DNA from: an uncultured Roseibium sp.
GTDB lineage: Bacteria; Pseudomonadota; Alphaproteobacteria; Rhizobiales; Stappiaceae
Direction of reading: 5' to 3'
Assembly: GCF_963675985.1 (NCBI RefSeq)
Contig: NZ_OY780958.1
Location: 2,604,001-2,668,000 of the forward strand
Length of the DNA stretch: 64,000 nt
Part shown: positions 24,141 to 32,907 of the stretch, one piece after another
Numbering within the stretch: position 1 is the stretch's first letter
Layout: every line of letters begins with the position of its first letter
The notes under the pieces: generated by a model
What the model was told of the DNA's origin: nothing
The model's database searches: none
The model's input: the letters and a program-made list of their open reading frames with translations, nothing else
Position numbers and translations under genes: made by a program

Positions 24141-24466
24141 GGCAGGATCTCCAGTTCAGCAATCTTTTCTCCCTTCAGAACGAAAAAATACCGCAGATCG
24201 ACCGGGCTGCCGGGAAAATCACCGACAACGTGACCCGTCACCACTGTGCGGTTTCCCTCATCCCGGATCGCGAATGGTTCGACCGTGTATGAGAACCTGG
24301 TCGATGCTTCAGCCTTCCAACGGCGGATCGCAGCGCGTCCGGCGTTCACGTGCTGCTCGTCCTTGACTACCGCGTCGTCGCTGAAACACTCCGCCACGGC
24401 ATCGGCATTCTTATTCCTGTCGGCTTCGAAATAGGCAGTGATCGGTTTGGGTAATCGTATGTCCAT
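24137..24466 (-). CDS. SnoaL-like / NTF2-fold protein
   Basis: 109 aa, from MDIRLPKPITAYFEADRNKN. The pattern AVAECFSDDAVVKDEQHVNAGRAAI and the closing DLRYFFVLKGEKIAELEI match small NTF2-fold proteins of the SnoaL/ketosteroid isomerase type. Such proteins act as isomerases, dehydratases or helper proteins with SDRs. It is the first gene of a two-gene operon with the SDR and lies divergent to a LysR regulator. Substrate unknown. An ATG 42 bases upstream is in frame but lacks homology. Confidence 0.83.
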   Translation of the reverse strand: MDIRLPKPITAYFEADRNKNADAVAECFSDDAVVKDEQHVNAGRAAIRRWKAEASTRFSYTVEPFAIRDEGNRTVVTGHVVGDFPGSPVDLRYFFVLKGEKIAELEILP

Positions 24467-24600
24467 GTAACATCTCCGTCTCTGGTGATTGTTCGGCCGG
24501 ATAAGCAAGCCGTTACTGCGTCGATGTTTGAAATATATGGCTGGACCTTCGTTGCGATAATTGGGACAAAGCTGGATGTAATATTTCGGATTTCAAAACA

Positions 24601-25512
24601 ATGTCGCGACAAATCCTGCTCGAACTCGAGGCCGTTCTCGCCATTGCAAATCGAGGGTCATTCCGCGCCGCAGCGCTCGAGCTCGGGCTGTCGGCAACGG
24701 CGCTCAGCAACCTGATCGGCAGGATCGAGCGGCAACTCGGCGTTCGCCTGTTCAATCGCACCACGCGAAGTGTCTCATTGACGGATGCAGGTCGAACCTT
24801 CGTTGAGCAGGTGACGCCAGCACTCCGCGACATCCAGGAGGCAATGGCAACCGTACGATCGCAACAGGACACACCAACAGGGACCCTGCGTATCAATGCC
24901 TTCGCCACCGGCGCCCGCGAGATATTGGCACCGCTGGTCCTGGCTTACCTGCGGCGCTACCCGCAGGTTCATATCGATCTCGTCACTGAAGGCCGAGTTA
25001 TCGACATCGTCGCGGAAGGGTTCGATTTGGGTATCCGGACTGCCGACCTGGTGCCGAGTGACATGATCGCAGTCCCACTGGGAGCGCCTCGCAGCTTTGC
25101 CGTGGTCGCCACTCCCTCTTACTTCGCAGAGCACGGTCGCCCGTGCACGCCCCCCGATCTTCTGGCCCACAAATGCATTTGCATCCGGCTGCCGAACGGC
25201 GCGCCCTATCGCTGGCACTTCGAGAGGGAAGGAAGTCCCCTCCTGATCGACGTGGAGGGGCCGATCACGCTCGACGAAGCCTCGCTTGCGAGGATCGCCG
25301 TTCTAGACGGGACCGGGATCGGCTTCTTCATGGAGGCGGACGTGCGTGACGACATCGCCGCCGGCCGGCTTAAACGGGTCCGGCAGGATTGGACTCCGCC
25401 AACAACGCCTCTTTGTCTCTACTATCCAGGGCGCAAAAACCCATCGGCTGCATTCCGTGCTTTCATCGACATGGCGCGGGAATTCGGCAGGGCTGCAGCA
25501 CGAAGCACCTAG
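24601..25512 (+). CDS. LysR-family transcriptional regulator
   Basis: 303 aa. The N-terminal helix-turn-helix reads LEAVLAIANRGSFRAAALEL then LSNLIGRIERQLGVRLFNR, followed by an effector domain of the CrgA/DsdC-like class (TGTLRINAFATGAREILAPL, VTEGRVIDIVAEGFDLGIR). It is divergent from the SnoaL-SDR operon across about 134 bases and likely controls it. The effector is unknown. A strong terminator follows at 25540-25570. Confidence 0.9.
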   Translation: MSRQILLELEAVLAIANRGSFRAAALELGLSATALSNLIGRIERQLGVRLFNRTTRSVSLTDAGRTFVEQVTPALRDIQEAMATVRSQQDTPTGTLRINAFATGAREILAPLVLAYLRRYPQVHIDLVTEGRVIDIVAEGFDLGIRTADLVPSDMIAVPLGAPRSFAVVATPSYFAEHGRPCTPPDLLAHKCICIRLPNGAPYRWHFEREGSPLLIDVEGPITLDEASLARIAVLDGTGIGFFMEADVRDDIAAGRLKRVRQDWTPPTTPLCLYYPGRKNPSAAFRAFIDMAREFGRAAARST

Positions 25513-25539
25513 TGCAATGGGGCCTCGATCGGGTCTGTT

Positions 25540-25570
25540 GCCGCCCCAAAATCGGGGGCGGCTTTTTTTT
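25540..25570 (+). terminator. Intrinsic terminator after the LysR gene
   Basis: GCCGCCCC (25540-25547) pairs with GGGGCGGC (25555-25562) and is followed by eight T (25563-25570). It separates the LysR gene from the convergent ilvD. Confidence 0.88.
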
Positions 25571-25596
25571 AAGCGTTAGGTTCGTGACCGGTCGCC

Positions 25597-27441
25597 TTAT
25601 TTGACTTCCCGGACGGCGCCCTTGGAGGCGCTGGTGGTCAGGGCCGCATAGGCGCGCAGGGCCGTGGTGATCTTGCGCGTGCGCTTTTCGACCGGCTTCC
25701 AGGCGTCCGCGCCCTTGGCTTCCATCGCCTGTCTGCGCTCGGCGAGAACGGCGTCGGAAAGGTCTACCTTCATCACCCGGTTCGGAATGTCGATGACGAT
25801 GGTATCGCCTTCCTCCACCAGGCCGATGGCGCCGCCTTCGGCGGCTTCCGGCGAGATGTGGCCAATGGAAAGCCCCGAGGACCCTCCGGAGAAGCGGCCG
25901 TCGGTGATCAGGGCGCAGGCCTTGCCGAGGCCCTTGGACTTCAGGTAGCTCGTCGGATAGAGCATTTCCTGCATGCCGGGACCGCCGCGCGGGCCTTCAT
26001 AGCGGATCAGCACCACGTCGCCTTCCTTGACCTTGCCGGTCAGGATCGCGGAAACCGCGCTGTCCTGGCTTTCGAAGATGCGCGCCGGACCGGTGAATTT
26101 CAGGATCGACTCGTCGACGCCCGCGGTCTTCACGATGCAACCGTCCTCGGCAATGTTGCCGAACAGCACTGCCAGACCGCCGTCCTTGGAATAGGCATGG
26201 TCCGCATTGCGAATGACGCCGTTTTCCCGGTCGAGATCGAGATCATCCCAGCGGCGATCCTGGGAAAACGCCACCTGGCTGGGCACGCCGCCCGGAGCGG
26301 CACGGTAGAAGTCATGCACGCTTTCGGAATTGGTCTGCGTGACGTCCCAGCGGGCCAGCGCCTCCTTCATGGATTTGGAGTGGATCGTGGGCACGGTGCT
26401 GTCGATCAGGCCTGCCCGGTCAAGCTCGCCGAGAATGCCGAAGATCCCGCCGGCGCGGTGAATGTCTTCCATGTGAACATTGGCAACCGACGGCGCGACC
26501 TTGCACAGGACAGGCACCTGGCGCGACAAGCGATCGATATCGCTGATGGTGAAGCCGACTTCGCCCTCAAAGGACGCCGCCAGCAGGTGCAGCACCGTGT
26601 TGGTGGAGCCGCCCATGGAGATGTCGAGGGTCATGGCGTTCTCGAACGCCTTGAAAGTGGCGATGTTACGCGGCAGGACGCTTTCGTCGTTCTGCTCGTA
26701 ATAGCGCTTGGCCAGATCGACGATCAGGTGTCCTGCCTCGACGAACAGCCGTTCGCGATCGGCGTGGGTGGCAAGTGCCGAGCCGTTGCCCGGCAGCGCC
26801 AGACCGAGGGCTTCGGTCAGACAGTTCATGGAGTTGGCGGTGAACATGCCCGAGCACGATCCGCAGGTCGGACACGCGTTCTGCTCCATCGTCAGGACGT
26901 CGGCATCCGACATGTTGTCGTCGGCAGCCGCGATCATGGCGTCGATCAGGTCGATCGACTTCGCCTCGCCGTTCTCGAGAACGACCTTGCCGGCCTCCAT
27001 CGGACCGCCGGAGACGAAGACAACCGGAATGTTGAGCCGCATGGCGGCGTTCAGCATGCCGGGCGTGATCTTGTCGCAGTTGGAAATGCACACCAGCGCA
27101 TCGGCGCAATGGCCGTTGACCATGTATTCGACCGCGTCGGCAATCACTTCGCGCGAAGGCAGCGAATAGAGCATGCCGTCGTGGCCCATGGCGATGCCGT
27201 CGTCGACCGCAATCGTGTTGAATTCCTTGGCGACGCCGCCGGCCTTTTCAACCTCGCGGGCGACCAGCTGGCCGAGGTCCTTCAGGTGTACGTGCCCCGG
27301 CACGAACTGAGTAAAGGAGTTGGCAATGGCGATGATCGGCTTGCCGAAGTCGCCATCCTTCATGCCGGTTGCGCGCCACAATCCGCGCGCACCGGCCATA
27401 TTGCGTCCATGGGTCGACGTTCTTGAACGATACGGGGGCAT
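25597..27441 (-). CDS. ilvD: Dihydroxy-acid dehydratase
   Basis: 614 aa [2Fe-2S] dehydratase that converts 2,3-dihydroxy-acids to 2-keto acids in valine, isoleucine and pantothenate synthesis. The start MPPYRSRTSTHGRNMAGARG aligns with E. coli IlvD; an upstream ATG would add 18 residues. The iron-sulfur Cys residues are seen in CISNCDKITPG and ACPTCGSCSGMFTANSMN, with Mg-binding DDGIAMGHDGM upstream. Near-complete colinearity with E. coli IlvD runs to the C-terminal ALRAYAALTTSASKGAVR. It is monocistronic with its own upstream region and no recognisable leader peptide. Confidence 0.97.
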   Translation of the reverse strand: MPPYRSRTSTHGRNMAGARGLWRATGMKDGDFGKPIIAIANSFTQFVPGHVHLKDLGQLVAREVEKAGGVAKEFNTIAVDDGIAMGHDGMLYSLPSREVIADAVEYMVNGHCADALVCISNCDKITPGMLNAAMRLNIPVVFVSGGPMEAGKVVLENGEAKSIDLIDAMIAAADDNMSDADVLTMEQNACPTCGSCSGMFTANSMNCLTEALGLALPGNGSALATHADRERLFVEAGHLIVDLAKRYYEQNDESVLPRNIATFKAFENAMTLDISMGGSTNTVLHLLAASFEGEVGFTISDIDRLSRQVPVLCKVAPSVANVHMEDIHRAGGIFGILGELDRAGLIDSTVPTIHSKSMKEALARWDVTQTNSESVHDFYRAAPGGVPSQVAFSQDRRWDDLDLDRENGVIRNADHAYSKDGGLAVLFGNIAEDGCIVKTAGVDESILKFTGPARIFESQDSAVSAILTGKVKEGDVVLIRYEGPRGGPGMQEMLYPTSYLKSKGLGKACALITDGRFSGGSSGLSIGHISPEAAEGGAIGLVEEGDTIVIDIPNRVMKVDLSDAVLAERRQAMEAKGADAWKPVEKRTRKITTALRAYAALTTSASKGAVREVK

Positions 27442-27752
27442 CTTTCCGTCCTTCTTGGTCTTTGTTCCGGAGGTTCGAATATCCGGTCCGGCCACTCTCC
27501 CTCGGAATTTCTCCGCCGCAGCCTTTCTTAGGCACCGTTTTGTCAGCTTTTTGACCGGAACGAAAGGGCGGATTGGTTAAAAACAGTACGCTGCGGTACG
27601 GCTCCTGACGTTAGGCACTTCCAGAAACTCGGATTTCGGCGCGGACACTTCGATATCGACTGTTTCACTAGGCAAATCCGACAAGTTCGTAGCAGTTTGT
27701 TAAGAGACGATTCATCATAATTCCTCGGCAATTTGCTCAAGGCTCTCAACTT
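27442..27752. other. Divergent intergenic region ilvD / GGDEF-like gene
   Basis: 311 bases containing the promoters of two divergent genes. I see no strong hairpin, operator or short gene in it. A TTGTTAAGAGACGATTCATCATAAT stretch near 27697-27721 has a weak promoter look (TTGTTA, CATAAT) for the plus-strand gene. Confidence 0.4.
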
Positions 27753-28991
27753 ATGCACCTCGACACTCCGACGCTTTTTGCGGCGATTACAGTCGCCTAT
27801 TACACCGGAGCGCTCGTGATGGGGATCATGGCCTTCGCCCTGCGGTCCCTGCCGAAACACATCCGGTTCGGCTGGGCCGGATGGTCGGTTGCCATGCTGT
27901 TATCGGGAACCTGCGCTTCCCTGGTAGGGCTGCGCGGAACAGTACCCGACTTCGTCAGCATCGCCGTCGCAAATGCCCTGATGATTTTCGGTTTCGGTAT
28001 CCGCCCCAACGCTCTCAGCCTCTTGAACGCGGAACGGCTTCGTTATCCGTGGCTGCCGTTTGCAGCGACCTTTGGATGGATTGTCCTTTATCAGGTTCCC
28101 TGGTTCCGCGACGATCTGATCCTGCGGGTCTTGTACGTCAACATCTTCAGCATTCTTGCTATGGCGCTCTGCATCCGGGAATGCTGGTTTCAGCACAAGG
28201 CGCAATTCATCAGCTCGTGGTTTCTGATCGGCGTTTTCGGCATCGATATCATGATCCGCCTCAACATGATCATGATGCACCTCACGATACATTTTCCGAA
28301 CTTCAAGGACGCCTTCCAGACCACGTCCCTGCAATTCGGTATGGTCGCACTCCTCGTTGCGGTCGTTTTCAAGATTGTCGGGCTGGGCATCGCGGTCTTC
28401 GAGAAAATGAAAGGGCAATACCAGGAGCAGGCCCTCGTGGACGCCCTGACCGGGCTGCCTAACCGTCGCGCCTTTGAAACGTCGACCCAGGGCAAGCTCG
28501 ACGCCATGAAACCGGATGCGATGGCCTACGCTCTTGTAACACTGGAAATCGACGGCTTGCAGACCAAGAACGACCGGTTCGGCCACTCGATGGGCGAGGC
28601 GTTGATGCGACTGCTGGGGCGTATTTGCCTGGAGACGGCGCCAAGCCGCGCGCAGGTCGGCCTCATCCGGCAAAACCAGATTGCCTTGTTCGTACCGGAT
28701 ACGGATCAGACCGAAGCCAGTGCGATCGCCAAGAGGATCAGCCGGACCCTGACCGTGGAAAGCGAGCGCGCGGCGGGCAAAAAACTGACTGTGACCCTCA
28801 GTTGCGGCATTTTCTGCGGAGATGCGACGACCGCGTTCGACCGGGCTCTCGAAGTCGCCGATCATTGCCTCAGCAAGTCAAGGGCCCACGGCGGCAACCA
28901 GATTGTCGCAAATAACGGGCAGGAATCGGGACCGCTCGTTCCGGAAATCGTCCTGTCGCCGTTCGCGACCCGGCAACAGGCATCGGCGTAG
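27753..28991 (+). CDS. Membrane protein with a degenerate GGDEF domain
   Basis: 412 aa. Residues about 8-215 form six or seven membrane helices (LFAAITVAYYTGALVMGIMA, LIGVFGIDIMIRLNMIMMHL, FGMVALLVAVVFKIVGLGIA). The C-terminal part begins like a diguanylate cyclase domain (ALVDALTGLPNRRAFE, KNDRFGHSMGEALMRLLGRI), but the active GGDEF motif is replaced by RQNQIALFV. It should therefore not make cyclic-di-GMP by the usual mechanism and may act as a receptor or pseudo-enzyme. The N-terminal region resembles other alphaproteobacterial membrane-GGDEF proteins but has no recognised sensor fold. Confidence 0.85.
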   Translation: MHLDTPTLFAAITVAYYTGALVMGIMAFALRSLPKHIRFGWAGWSVAMLLSGTCASLVGLRGTVPDFVSIAVANALMIFGFGIRPNALSLLNAERLRYPWLPFAATFGWIVLYQVPWFRDDLILRVLYVNIFSILAMALCIRECWFQHKAQFISSWFLIGVFGIDIMIRLNMIMMHLTIHFPNFKDAFQTTSLQFGMVALLVAVVFKIVGLGIAVFEKMKGQYQEQALVDALTGLPNRRAFETSTQGKLDAMKPDAMAYALVTLEIDGLQTKNDRFGHSMGEALMRLLGRICLETAPSRAQVGLIRQNQIALFVPDTDQTEASAIAKRISRTLTVESERAAGKKLTVTLSCGIFCGDATTAFDRALEVADHCLSKSRAHGGNQIVANNGQESGPLVPEIVLSPFATRQQASA

Positions 28992-29014
28992 GACTTGCTT
29001 TGCAAAACAGACTG

Positions 29015-29053
29015 AAACGGCCGGGCGGAGGAGGCTTTCCGCGCCGGCCGTTT
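29015..29053. terminator. Long hairpin between convergent genes
   Basis: AAACGGCCGG (29015-29024) pairs with CCGGCCGTTT (29044-29053), and GCGGA/TCCGC continues the stem inside. The short A and T runs at the two ends let it work as a weak terminator in both directions, between the GGDEF-like gene and the OYE gene. Confidence 0.6.
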
Positions 29054-29130
29054 GTCGAGCTGCGCCTGCCCTCGGGCTCCGGGAGAAACCGTGGCGGAGG
29101 CAGGCACAGCGGGGCTCATCATTCCCGAAT

Positions 29131-30231
29131 TCAGGCGGCTCTGGTTTCCTGCAAAGTCGGATAATCGGTGTAGCCCTCCCGGCCACCACCGTAGAATGTC
29201 GACTGATCCCACTCGTTCAGCGGCGCATTCGCTTCCAGCCGTTCCACCAGATCCGGATTGGAAATAAAGAGCTTGCCGAAGGCGACCAGGTCGACCTTAC
29301 CGGTCTCCACCGCCTCGATGGCCATGTCCCGGGTGTAGCCGTTGTTGCCCATGCGGACGCCCTTGAACCTGCCGTAAAGCGCTTCCAGGCTTGCCCCTTC
29401 CGGGAGATCCCGCGGACCACCGGTCTGGCCTTCGACCAGATGCAGGTAGGCCAGACCGTAGCCGTTGACGATATCAATCGCATGGCCGAAAAGCGCCATC
29501 GGATCGCTGTCGGAGATGTCGTTGGCCGAGGAGAACGGGCTGAAACGGATGCCGGTTCGGTCGGCGCCAATTTCGGAGACAACAGCTTCAAGGACCTCAT
29601 TCAGGAACCGCGTCCGGTTCTCGATCGAACCACCATAGGCATCCGTGCGCTTGTTGGAACTGTCGCGCAGAAACTGATCGATCAGATAGCCGTTCGCCGC
29701 ATGGATCTCGACGCCGTCGAAGCCGGCCCTGATCGCGTTGGCCGCGGCCTTGCGGTAATCTTCGACAATTCCCGGAATTTCATCGATCTCCAAGGCGCGC
29801 GGGGTCGGCGTCTCGACGAAACCCGTGCCGTCGAAGGTCCGGGAATTCGCGGCAAGCGCGGACGGGGCGACAGGGGCCTCCCCGTTCGGCTGAAGCGAGC
29901 CGTGGGAGATCCGGCCGACATGCCAGATCTGGACAACGATCCGGCCGCCTTTGGCATGAACCGCATCGGTCACCTTCTTCCAGCCCTCGATCTGTGCATC
30001 GGAATGAATACCCGGTGTCCAGGCATAGCCCTTCCCCTGGGGCGAGATCTGCGAGCCTTCGGTCACGATCAGGCCGGCGCCGGCGCGCTGGGAATAATAG
30101 TCCACGTGGATGTCATAGGGCGCGTCGTCTTCCGGCCTTGACCGGTTGCGGGTCAAGGGCGCCATGACGATCCGGTTCTTCAACTCGATGGCACCGGCTT
30201 TCAGGGGTGTAAACAACTTCGCTTCGCTCAT
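29131..30231 (-). CDS. Old Yellow Enzyme family alkene reductase (NemA-like)
   Basis: 366 aa FMN-dependent reductase. Features include LKNRIVMAPLTRNRS (with the flavin-binding Thr), QIWHVGRISH, FDGVEIHAANGYLIDQFLRD with the substrate-binding H-A-A-N pattern, SIENRTRF and FGKLFISNPDLVERL. These match N-ethylmaleimide/xenobiotic reductases that reduce activated alkenes and nitro compounds with NAD(P)H. The start MSEAKLFTPLKAG has GAGAGCGAAA upstream. A TetR regulator lies upstream on the same strand, and an 18-bp operator-like site (30262-30279) lies between them, so electrophile-induced expression is likely. Confidence 0.92.
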   Translation of the reverse strand: MSEAKLFTPLKAGAIELKNRIVMAPLTRNRSRPEDDAPYDIHVDYYSQRAGAGLIVTEGSQISPQGKGYAWTPGIHSDAQIEGWKKVTDAVHAKGGRIVVQIWHVGRISHGSLQPNGEAPVAPSALAANSRTFDGTGFVETPTPRALEIDEIPGIVEDYRKAAANAIRAGFDGVEIHAANGYLIDQFLRDSSNKRTDAYGGSIENRTRFLNEVLEAVVSEIGADRTGIRFSPFSSANDISDSDPMALFGHAIDIVNGYGLAYLHLVEGQTGGPRDLPEGASLEALYGRFKGVRMGNNGYTRDMAIEAVETGKVDLVAFGKLFISNPDLVERLEANAPLNEWDQSTFYGGGREGYTDYPTLQETRAA

Positions 30232-30261
30232 TTCGCTCTCCTCGGAGGCTTTTGAATTTAC

Positions 30262-30279
30262 GGACCAAACAGTCCAAAA
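30262..30279 (-). promoter_or_regulatory. Operator-like motif upstream of the OYE gene
   Basis: On the minus strand the site reads TTTTGGACTGTTTGGTCC, with inverted GGAC/GTCC halves. Close copies stand before the TetR gene (30955-30972 and 30997-31014) and before the luciferase-like gene (32849-32866). It is probably the binding site of the neighbouring TetR regulator. Confidence 0.6.
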
Positions 30280-30334
30280 ATAGCCGCACCACTGACCGGG
30301 ATCGGTGCTGCGGCGGATATTCCGCCCTTTAAGG

Positions 30335-30946
30335 TTATGTGGCCAGGATCGTCCTCGCCGCCTCAAGGGCCGTGGCAATGCTTTCCGGCGGCATGCCGGA
30401 CTTTCGAAGGGTCAGGGTTCCGATGGCAAGCGCTGCAAGCGCACGGGCCTTGTCCCGCGCCACTTCCGGATTGTCGGGGCTCAGGGCTTTTGCAAACAGC
30501 TCCTCGATCCGCTCCAGATGACGGCGGCCGAGTTCGGCAACCTCCTCGTGGTGCGGCGCCAGCTCGGTAATACAGTTGACCAGCATGCATCCGCGCGGTC
30601 CGCCCGACGAACCGGACAGCGCATCCAGCATGGCCTTGACCGCCTGGTCACGCGGCCCCTTGGCAAGTTGTTCCAGTGCCTGGAGTGCTGCATGGGAATA
30701 ACTCTGGAGCACGGCAATCAGAACGCCCTGCTTGGAACCGAAGGCGGAATAGAAACTCGATCGGGACAGTCCCATCGCCGCCGTCAGATCGTCGACAGAC
30801 GTCGCCTCGTAGCCCTGTCGCCAGAACACCTGAAGCGCCTTGTCCAGCACCTCGGCCTCATCATAACAGCGCGGCCGTCCGGGGCCTGGATGGCCCTTGG
30901 GACCGCCCTTTACGGAGGACATGCTTTGGGTGTGGTCTCGAGTCAT
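30335..30946 (-). CDS. TetR/AcrR-family transcriptional regulator
   Basis: 203 aa. The TetR helix-turn-helix spans residues about 28-72: EVLDKALQVFWRQGYEATSV, DDLTAAMGLSRSSFYSAFGS. The ligand domain contains GCMLVNCITELAPHHEEV, with a Cys early in the domain as in several electrophile-sensing repressors. It lies upstream of the OYE gene on the same strand, and copies of a GGACC-type operator stand before both genes and before the monooxygenase at 32908. It probably represses all three, relieved by reactive electrophiles (inference). ATG codons at 30946 and 30922 are both possible. Confidence 0.88.
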   Translation of the reverse strand: MTRDHTQSMSSVKGGPKGHPGPGRPRCYDEAEVLDKALQVFWRQGYEATSVDDLTAAMGLSRSSFYSAFGSKQGVLIAVLQSYSHAALQALEQLAKGPRDQAVKAMLDALSGSSGGPRGCMLVNCITELAPHHEEVAELGRRHLERIEELFAKALSPDNPEVARDKARALAALAIGTLTLRKSGMPPESIATALEAARTILAT

Positions 30947-30954
30947 GACTTGGA

Positions 30955-31014
30955 TATTGGACTGCCCGGTTCGTTATTCAATAGAGCAAATTATTATTTT
31001 GGACCGGACATTCC
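30955..31014. promoter_or_regulatory. Two operator-like motifs upstream of the TetR gene
   Basis: TATTGGACTGCCCGGTTC at 30955-30972 and TTTTGGACCGGACATTCC at 30997-31014 resemble the site before the OYE gene. They lie 9 and 51 bases from the first ATG of the TetR gene, consistent with autorepression. The second copy is also upstream of the pentapeptide-repeat gene on the plus strand. Confidence 0.55.
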
Positions 31015-31173
31015 GAATTCCGAACATCCGCGGACGACCACCCCCGGTCAGGGCCGTCCGGCCTAGACGGACTGGATCACGCCTGCGAAAACGCCTAAAG
31101 TCTCATGAATTGGCCAAAGCGGGGGCGTTTCCGGTCCTTTTTCATTGTTTATTCCGCATATCAGGCAAGCCTT

Positions 31174-32811
31174 ATGGACGACGACACCCTCACGCCAGAA
31201 GACAAGGCGGAACTCTCCGAAGCGGCGGCCAAGCGCCTCGAATTCAGCACCGTCACCATCGGGCTGATCCTGTTCATGATCGGGATCGCGGTCGGCTTCC
31301 CACTCGCGGTGATCGGCACATCCTTTCTGACAGAAAACGCCGGCATCCTGGTTTCGATCATACTGACGCTCGCAGGGGTGATCGCCCTCCTGGGCACGCT
31401 GATCCTGCTGTTCCGCCGCCGGATCCTGCAATTTCTGTTCAATGTCTCCGCGACCCAGCTCGAACTGTTTTCCCGGCCTTTGTCGGAAACCGCCCGCAGC
31501 ATCATGGACAAGAATCCGGCGAGCGCCATCAACTCGGCAGAGGAGCTGACCCGCCTTTTGCTGGCGCGCTGGACCTGGATTTCCACCCGCCGCTGGCTCA
31601 TCGGTTCGCTGACCGGACTGATCGCATCCCTGGCCGCCCTGGCCGGGACAGCGCTCCTGTTCCGCCAGAACGAACTCATCGCCATCCAGACGACCCGGCT
31701 GGAACAGCAGAACGACCTCCTTGTCACCCAGATCGAACTCGGCGAGGCCCAGCGCACCGCCGGCATCGTGCAGGGGCTTCTGGAAATCGGCGACAAGCTA
31801 TCCCAGGAAACCGAGGCCCTGAAAAACGACGGCCGCCCTGGGGCTTTCTTCAAGCTGGACGAACTGACCAACGGCATCCGGGCGCGCATCATCGCGGCGA
31901 CCCAATCGGCCCGGCCCTACCGCTATCTGCAAACCTCGCTCGTCAACGCGAACGACACCAACGCGCTCAACATGCTCGCGATGTCCCGGCGTCCTGAAAT
32001 CCTGCGCAACCCGGAGCTGGTTGCCGAGCTTGCGGGGCGCCGGAACCGCGGGATCCTGCGAGAGTATCCGGTCAGCCCGGAGCGCGGAGTGATCCTGTCC
32101 ATGCTCTACAGCGCCGGTATCCTGGAAACGGAACTCCTGAGCTTTTTCGGTGCGGATTTCTCCTATTCGGAAGTCGCGATCGACACCTTGAACCTGATGA
32201 CCTTCCGCTTTGCCCGGCTGCGGTTTTCGAGTTTCGAGCACATGGCGCTCAATTCCGTGACCTTCGGCGGGGCCAGCCTCGACAAGGCCCGGTTTCGTAA
32301 CTCCGTGCTGACGAAATGCGATTTTTCCTCGATCCCCAGCGACAAGGTGGAACCGCCTTACAGGGGCGATCCCGGCATGGCCTACATGCCCACGACCATG
32401 GCCGGCGTCGACTTTACCGACGCCGTCGTGCTCGACGCCGATTTCACCAACGTCCACGCCCTTGCCATGAACTTCGATGGGGCCCTGGTCTCAAACACCA
32501 CATTCAACGGTGCCGACATCGGCGGAAGCACCTTTCGGAACGCGATCCTCGTCTCCCCTGATTTCACAGGCGCAGGCCTGCAGTCGGTCGACTTCGACGG
32601 CGCTATCGTCTTCGGCGCGGATTTCCTGGAAAAGGCCATGTCCCAGGCCCAGGAAGGCACCTTCAAACCGGAACGGTTCGAAATGGCGGAAATCACCTTC
32701 GGAGAAGTAGAAACCCATCCGCGCGCCGTCCAGATCTTCTCTGTGCCGGAGGAGCTGATTTCGGGTCAGAAACCCTTCAGAATCAAACGGGTCAAACCCT
32801 TCGGCGAATGA
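31174..32811 (+). CDS. Membrane protein with C-terminal pentapeptide repeats
   Basis: 545 aa. Two adjacent membrane helices lie at about residues 24-85 (TIGLILFMIGIAVGFPLAVI, IILTLAGVIALLGTLILLF) and a third at about 145-165 (IGSLTGLIASLAALAGTALL). A helical, coiled-coil-like region follows (residues 165-235, rich in Gln/Glu/Leu). The C-terminal third has A-D/N-F-type pentapeptide repeats, for instance MAGVDFTDAVVLDADFTNVH and FNGADIGGSTFRNAILVSPD, which should form a right-handed beta helix. Function unknown; such proteins can be scaffolds or DNA-mimicking factors. The start MDDDTLTPEDK is chosen over an ATG 69 bases upstream. Confidence 0.8.
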   Translation: MDDDTLTPEDKAELSEAAAKRLEFSTVTIGLILFMIGIAVGFPLAVIGTSFLTENAGILVSIILTLAGVIALLGTLILLFRRRILQFLFNVSATQLELFSRPLSETARSIMDKNPASAINSAEELTRLLLARWTWISTRRWLIGSLTGLIASLAALAGTALLFRQNELIAIQTTRLEQQNDLLVTQIELGEAQRTAGIVQGLLEIGDKLSQETEALKNDGRPGAFFKLDELTNGIRARIIAATQSARPYRYLQTSLVNANDTNALNMLAMSRRPEILRNPELVAELAGRRNRGILREYPVSPERGVILSMLYSAGILETELLSFFGADFSYSEVAIDTLNLMTFRFARLRFSSFEHMALNSVTFGGASLDKARFRNSVLTKCDFSSIPSDKVEPPYRGDPGMAYMPTTMAGVDFTDAVVLDADFTNVHALAMNFDGALVSNTTFNGADIGGSTFRNAILVSPDFTGAGLQSVDFDGAIVFGADFLEKAMSQAQEGTFKPERFEMAEITFGEVETHPRAVQIFSVPEELISGQKPFRIKRVKPFGE

Positions 32812-32848
32812 TGTTCCGCCGAACTGGAAATTCACTGCAAGGGTTACA

Positions 32849-32866
32849 TTTTGGACCGATCATTCC
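32849..32866 (+). promoter_or_regulatory. Operator-like motif upstream of the second luciferase-like gene
   Basis: TTTTGGACCGATCATTCC differs from the copy at 30997-31014 at only two positions and ends 41 bases before the start of the monooxygenase gene. It links that gene to the TetR/OYE group. Confidence 0.6.
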
Positions 32867-32907
32867 TATTTTAAATTCATCACGCATCACGCATTGGTGA
32901 ACTTCGA

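Noticed and set aside
25858..27426. Plus-strand open frame of 522 codons opposite ilvD
   Set aside because: The IlvD product aligns over its whole length with E. coli IlvD; the antisense frame has no recognisable domain.
30946..31173. Regarding the whole region 29131-34510 as one horizontally gained island
   Set aside because: Base composition and codon use look like the rest of the window, and no integrase, repeat or attachment site is present.
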